DNA from: Polytrichum commune | Lineage: Eukaryota; Streptophyta; Polytrichopsida; Polytrichales; Polytrichaceae | Assembly: GCA_950295325.1 (NCBI GenBank) | Contig: OX485809.1 | Coordinates: forward strand, 7,006,001 to 7,070,000 | DNA: 64,000 bases | Direction of reading: 5' to 3' | In this document: positions 59,740-64,000 of the stretch, one piece after another | Numbering within the stretch: position 1 is the first letter of the stretch | Layout: each line of letters opens with the position of its first letter | Program-made: the position numbers and the translations under genes | The notes under the pieces: model-generated | Told to the model about the DNA's origin: nothing | Databases searched by the model: none | What the model saw: only the letters and a program-made list of their open reading frames with translations

Positions 59740-60365
59740 GGAAAACCGACGGCTAGTTCATTATCAGCCGATGGATTTCCCCTCATGGCCGGACAAAATT
59801 TCCAACCATCAGATGGCAATTTGACTGTAATTTCAATCCTCCGGCAATTAGCCGATGGACCAGAAAATGTCCCAGAAATGTAGCCGATTCTTCTTGTGAG
59901 TTACTGGATTTCAGCCGGAAGCATCCAGAGCGCTATTTGTCTGGGGCATCTGATGATGCACTTGAGGAAGTACCCTAAACCTTAAACTTTTTGAATTATG
60001 CAACCCTTCCATGACCAAATCCAATTGCTTTTATGAAGAATTGGGGTACCCTTGGCCTTCAAGCGGTGAAGGCATTGCTAGGTTCAATTCATGCCAAGGA
60101 TATTAACTCTTCAAATTTAAAGTTTGAACATGCCTTTCTTTTCACTTATTCAAGATTTTGTACTAAGAAATGATTTCTAATAACTTTTCATACATTTTCT
60201 AAACAATTACTGCCGATATGAATTCCATTTAATCGGATATTGGCCAATGGAAATATGAAAATATAGGCAATTGGCCGATTGATTTTACAAAAGACCGGCT
60301 CGTGCCGATGTAAATTGGAAAAAATCCGACCCTTCATAGCAACTATCGGCAATTAGCCACTAAGG
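59740..60365. repeat. GGCAATTAGCCGAT motif array, probable transposon ends
   Basis: GGCAATTAGCC, GGCAATTGGCCGAT and (A)GCCGATGG-type words occur about ten times, clustered at 59748-59930 and 60205-60365 with a motif-poor centre. Such paired clusters are typical of subterminal repeats of CACTA-like DNA transposons. The exact ends and target duplication are not resolved. Confidence 0.45.
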
Positions 60366-61178
60366 CTTCAAAAACTACCCGAACTCTGGTCTTCACAAGT
60401 GCATGATTCTTGATTCCTTAAATTATATACAAGGGACATGAGGCTGTGGCCCACCATTCCGAAAAGGCAGGGGACCATGGTAAAATGACATGTGGTTGTG
60501 CATGGGTGCAAAGGGCCAAGACGGCATGGGCCCATACTAGTTGAATACATAGATCCTCCCAAATGTGTTCAACTGTCCCAAATGTGTTCCAAAATGTCCC
60601 AAATGGAAAAGTTGATATGACTTGAAGAAATACTCCACTGTCTTTTGATCCTCACCGAACTACATACCAGTCAAGTATAGGTGTCTGATTAAAAAATGTA
60701 ACACATACCTTAGTGTAAGGGGATTTTAGAGTTGCTTCATATAACATGTAATCAGTCAGATGGAAACATCATGTGTGGACTATGAAACTTGATTTAGAAC
60801 AGCAAGTAAACAAAATGGCAAGGGATTCATCAATGGCATCAGGGACAGTTGTCATCCAGGTACTTAATCCATAAATATTCACATGTCTATCACTCTAAAA
60901 CATGAAAAATGGCATCTCCACTCCATTGCTACCGCTTCAAATGAGCAGTCACGGAACTGCTCCTGAGCATGTGTACACTGAGCCATAGAAAGAACTACAT
61001 GCAACTAAAAGCCTCTTGTCAAGCTGTTTGGACTCGTGTAAGAGTGGAGAGAAACCTTGGGCAACAGAATGACCACTCTACACAGTCCAAGGTGTCGATA
61101 TACACTCCACCTACTTACGTCCTCTATGAGGACCCAAAAGAGCTCCTACACATTGCTCACGAAGGACATTGTCTTATA
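60366..61178. other. 3' flank of HSP20-like gene
   Basis: Contains a reverse family A fragment (about 60630-60700) and probable 3' untranslated sequence of the minus-strand gene. No other gene supported. Confidence 0.4.
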
Positions 61179-62490
61179 CTACTGTACAAAAATGGCAAAC
61201 CCGCCACCCACCCATGATCCAAAGCTTTGGAAAAAATCTTGAGATCCAGCACGCTGATTTGCCATGGCAGCGGCTTCTTCTGCACACCTACGTCTTCTTG
61301 GACTAGCAAAGCTTTCGATATCTTCAATGACCTCTCTCTGGATTCTCTGCTCTTCTGTCTCAAACTCGTCACATTTGTGATCAGTGGAACTACGATTTAC
61401 ACCTCTTGAATTCCTTGGACTTCCAAAGCATTCAAGGTCATCCTGAGCATCCCTGTCGAACCTTACTTCCTTAGTTTCATCACTGCTTAATCCATTTGCA
61501 AAAGACCGAATATCCTCCTGGATTGAGATGTCAAAGTCTTCATCGTTGTCACCATCAACAACACCCCATTCCTCTCGACACGAGATGGAAACCTTAGGTA
61601 TGGTTACAGAAAGCACCTCTTGCTGAAAGATGGCCACTGACCCTTCGGGTATTGTGCTAGGGGGTAACCGAAACCTCCACAAGTCGACCTGTGAGACACC
61701 AAATGTAGGGTTAGCCTTCAAGATCTTCAACATTGATATCAACTCCAGGTGTGGAGCCACCAAAAACATCAACAAAATACCAAGTTCACACAAACACGCT
61801 CCAATGCAACTTGGAGGATTTGATTAAACAAGGATATCCCCAGGAATAAAACAATCTCCTGTTGATCATCAGTTCATTTAACCATATGAGCAGCATTCTT
61901 CTCCTTTGAACTTGTGAAATCACAAGTTTGCACTTGAGCCATGTGGCTGGGAAGCACTTCGCTTTTGTCATGACGTGGATCCCTTCTTTTCTTCCTTCTG
62001 CTGAATCTTCTTCGCAGGGGAGAGGGGTACTAGTGCTCATAAATCGAGCTTTGGTGAGTGAACCATCCCAACAAACAAGCAGATAAAGGAGCTACTGGGT
62101 CTTGCAAATGACAGAGAAGAATCTTAGAGAATTGCGTACCTCTAAGTCATCGACATTTGATGGCAACAAGCACTCAAGTCCCCGAAGCACCACCTTGGTA
62201 GCGCCCGGCACAATCTCCAGCACTTCCACCTTCACATCGCGGGCACCTAACCCTGGTAGCCAAGCTGCAAATGTGTACGAGTCCCGAGACTCCGCCACTT
62301 TCACAACCGTGTCAGCCTGGAAGGGTAGCTCCAAAGTGCGAGTGAACAGGTGCGGCATGCGCTTCAGTTTCCTGGTGAGGCTGAGACTAGGAGTTGTCAG
62401 CCTAGGAATAGGGTTACAATAGGAGGGGGACACAGATGGTTTTTTTCTCGAGGTGAGAGGCAGAGCGTCAAGAATATCCATGGCGTCCAT
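61179..62490 (-). CDS. HSP20-like alpha-crystallin domain protein (two exons)
   Basis: Exon 1 is 62490-62140 (117 codons) and exon 2 is 61688-61179 (169 codons plus TAG), giving 286 residues; the 451-bp intron is GT-AG, phase 0. Residues about 55-149 form an alpha-crystallin (small heat-shock) domain: V-A-E-S-R-D-S-Y-T-F, AAWLPGLGARDVKVEV, IVPGATKVVLRG, then across the splice VDLWRFRLPPSTIPEG and VLSVTIPK. The splice is supported by this continuity. The N-terminus (1-50) is basic and Ser/Pro-rich with no clear signal. The C-terminal tail (150-286) is acidic and carries EDIRSF (175-180), DDLECF (200-205), EDIESF (239-244) and QDFFQSF (267-273). Small heat-shock domains hold unfolding proteins; this tailed plant subgroup has no function I know of. 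Likely independent promoter at 62.5 kb and above. Confidence 0.85.
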
Positions 62491-62660
62491 CTCCAATCAC
62501 CAACAAATTTGACTGCAAATCTAGAAGAGGAACAACAACAACAACTCGCACCAGCGAAGAGAAGCTTGGAATGAGTGTATACTGCAATAAAATTACAAGA
62601 TGATCACGTGAATCTTCAAGCCGAGGGTGTGACTCTAGAAGGTCTGGTGTGCCGATGGTC

Positions 62661-63560
62661 GTGGCTATGTACAAACTCTCGTCACAATCTGCAGTATGTA
62701 TGTAACAAGAGAAATTAGAAGCAGGAAATAAGGAATAACAAATTTGTTGCCCCACACAAACAACCATAAGCAGATACCATGCCTCCACAAATACATCCAC
62801 CGAGTGCCACAATATGGAAATTGTGAAGAAAACTCGGTATCTAACAAAACAAACATCCCCCCAGGAAGACAAAGCAGATCACTCCGTCCGAGGTCAACAA
62901 TAACAAACAAGGAAAGTATAATCATACATACATGTAGACGTCCACTGTTAACCGTGGAAGGTCCTTTCCACACAACCTTTCTGCAGCTTTCGGTAACATG
63001 GATCTTAAATACGAGTGCGACAGAAACGTCTTTCTTCACCGGTGTTGGTGGCTATGTACAAACCCTAGTCAGAATCTGAAAGCACACATGTTACAGAATA
63101 AATTAGAAGTGAAACCAAGGTACAAAAAATTTGTTCCCCTACACAAACAACCGCAAATACAGCCACCAACTGTGAGGAAGCTGTGGAAAAACCTAAGGAT
63201 CTAACAATGCAAACATCCCCTCAAGGAAGAGAGCAGATCACCCTTACGAGGTCAACAAAAGCAAACAAGAAAATTATCATCATACATACATGTAGCCCCA
63301 AGAATGTCCTTATCACGCGATCATTCTTCAGATTTCAGCCAGTTTAGGCAAGTTCGTACCCAACCTAGGCCTCACAATGCTACTAGGTGTATCCATGCAA
63401 GAAGAGGGAGCTGATTCAAGACACCTCGGAATCTGATATCACAAGTATCCTTCCGCGGTCAACAATAGCAAACAAGGAAAGTCTCATCATACATGTAGCC
63501 CGAGAACGTCCTTCCCACAGAATCTTTCTGCAATCTTTGGCGAGCTTCATTCCGCAAGCT
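62661..63560. repeat. Tandem direct repeat in 5' flank of HSP20-like gene
   Basis: Unit 1 begins GTGGCTATGTACAAAC at 62661 and unit 2 at 63048 (387 bp apart). Both continue with 'aattagaag', 'aaatttgtt.cccc.acacaaacaacc', 'aaacatcccc', 'gcagatcac', 'ggtcaacaa.a.caaacaa' and 'catacatacatgtag'. A third, partial unit (from about 63445) repeats 'cggtcaacaatagcaaacaa' and 'catgtagcc.gagaacgtcc'. The repeats occupy probable promoter or leader sequence upstream of the start codon at 62490. Confidence 0.85.
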
Positions 63561-63852
63561 CATCGTACTCACCCTAAGCCTCGCAATGCTACAGAGATGT
63601 ATACATGTGAGAGAAAGTGTGTGAGAGAAGAAGAACAAGAGGGGACGGTGAGTTACATTGGAGCAGAGGTCGGCGGTGATCATATCTTGGGCTACGAGGA
63701 GAGAGGAGAGGGGTCCACACTTCATCCACGAAGCGCGCCTTTCAAGAAGACGGTGGAACCTCAGTCGCCAAATGCTTCAACCTCGAAAGTCGACCTTCGC
63801 AGAGTCACCACACCAAAAGAAATATCTACAGGTACATGTCGTGATCAGCACT

Positions 63853-63966
63853 TCACCAAGCCTCCTCCTCCATCGTCGCAAGGCTGGAGAAGTATCGCGG
63901 TTGCTTCAAAGTCGAGGGAGAGACAGAAACAAAACTAGAGACGCCTGCCGCATTGCTACGACGCAT
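63853..63966 (-). CDS. Possible targeting-peptide first exon (uncertain)
   Basis: On the minus strand an ATG at 63966 opens 37 codons (MRRSNAAGVSSFVS.., then KQPRYFSSLATM) before TGA. It is rich in Arg, Ser and Ala without acidic residues for the first 32 positions, like a mitochondrial presequence, and a donor-like GGTGAAG overlaps the stop. It could be the first exon of a gene running toward lower coordinates, or a leader exon of the HSP20-like gene, but no matching acceptor exon was identified. Confidence 0.25.
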   Translation of the reverse strand: MRRSNAAGVSSFVSVSPSTLKQPRYFSSLATMEEEAW

Positions 63967-64000
63967 TATTCTCACTTGGCCAACCCAAGAAGCAGAAACG

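Noticed and set aside
61689-61793. N-terminal extension of HSP20 exon 2 without splicing
   Set aside because: The open frame continues into the intron but has no ATG, and domain continuity requires joining exon 1 at 62140 to 61688.
63387-63938. 183-codon plus-strand open frame at the right edge
   Set aside because: It runs through the third tandem-repeat unit, has low-complexity composition and no recognisable domain.

Overview
The window looks like nuclear DNA of a land plant. It is AT-rich, with four short, GC-richer, intron-split or compact protein genes scattered through a mosaic of decayed mobile elements. Evidence for a plant: the AAA-ATPase at 47.7-53.0 kb has the plant 'ASD'-type architecture; introns are GT-AG; and there are MITEs of recognisable plant types (Stowaway, Emigrant/pogo-like, PIF/Harbinger-like, CACTA-like) plus a tRNA-derived SINE. 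I cannot name the species.

Genes I can support: (1) a mitochondrial-type ribosomal protein L30 gene (+, 7685-10013, two exons); (2) signal peptidase complex subunit 1 (-, 14301-14621, single exon); (3) a four-exon BCS1-like/ASD AAA-ATPase (+, 47663-52968); (4) a two-exon alpha-crystallin/HSP20-like protein (-, 61179-62490). They are unrelated housekeeping or stress functions, each with its own flanks, and there is no operon or cluster logic.

Layout: 0-7.5 kb repeats, a SINE and a pogo-like MITE; 7.5-11 kb L30; 11-14 kb repeats and a long hairpin; 14-16 kb SPC1 and its unique flank; 16-25 kb repeats, including a 1.7-kb TIR element; 24.9-29.4 kb a broken hAT transposase gene read from the minus strand; 30-45 kb a dense mix of LINE remnants, truncated SINEs, a poly(A) retro-insert and MITEs; 45.4-47.6 kb a degenerate repeat block carrying extra copies of the start of the AAA gene; 47.7-53 kb the AAA gene, with introns loaded by one MITE family; 53-61 kb MITEs; 61-64 kb the HSP20-like gene with a tandem repeat in its 5' flank.

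I see no CRISPR array, operon, phage or clearly new molecular system. The most informative structures are the reiterated 5' region and first-exon start of the AAA gene, the SINE family with exact target-site duplications (one copy nested in a LINE endonuclease remnant), two 313-bp MITE copies that are nearly identical, and the three-to-four-fold short acidic/Phe motif in the tail of the HSP20-like protein. All calls come from reading the sequence by eye; identities and boundaries are approximate unless a target-site duplication fixes them.
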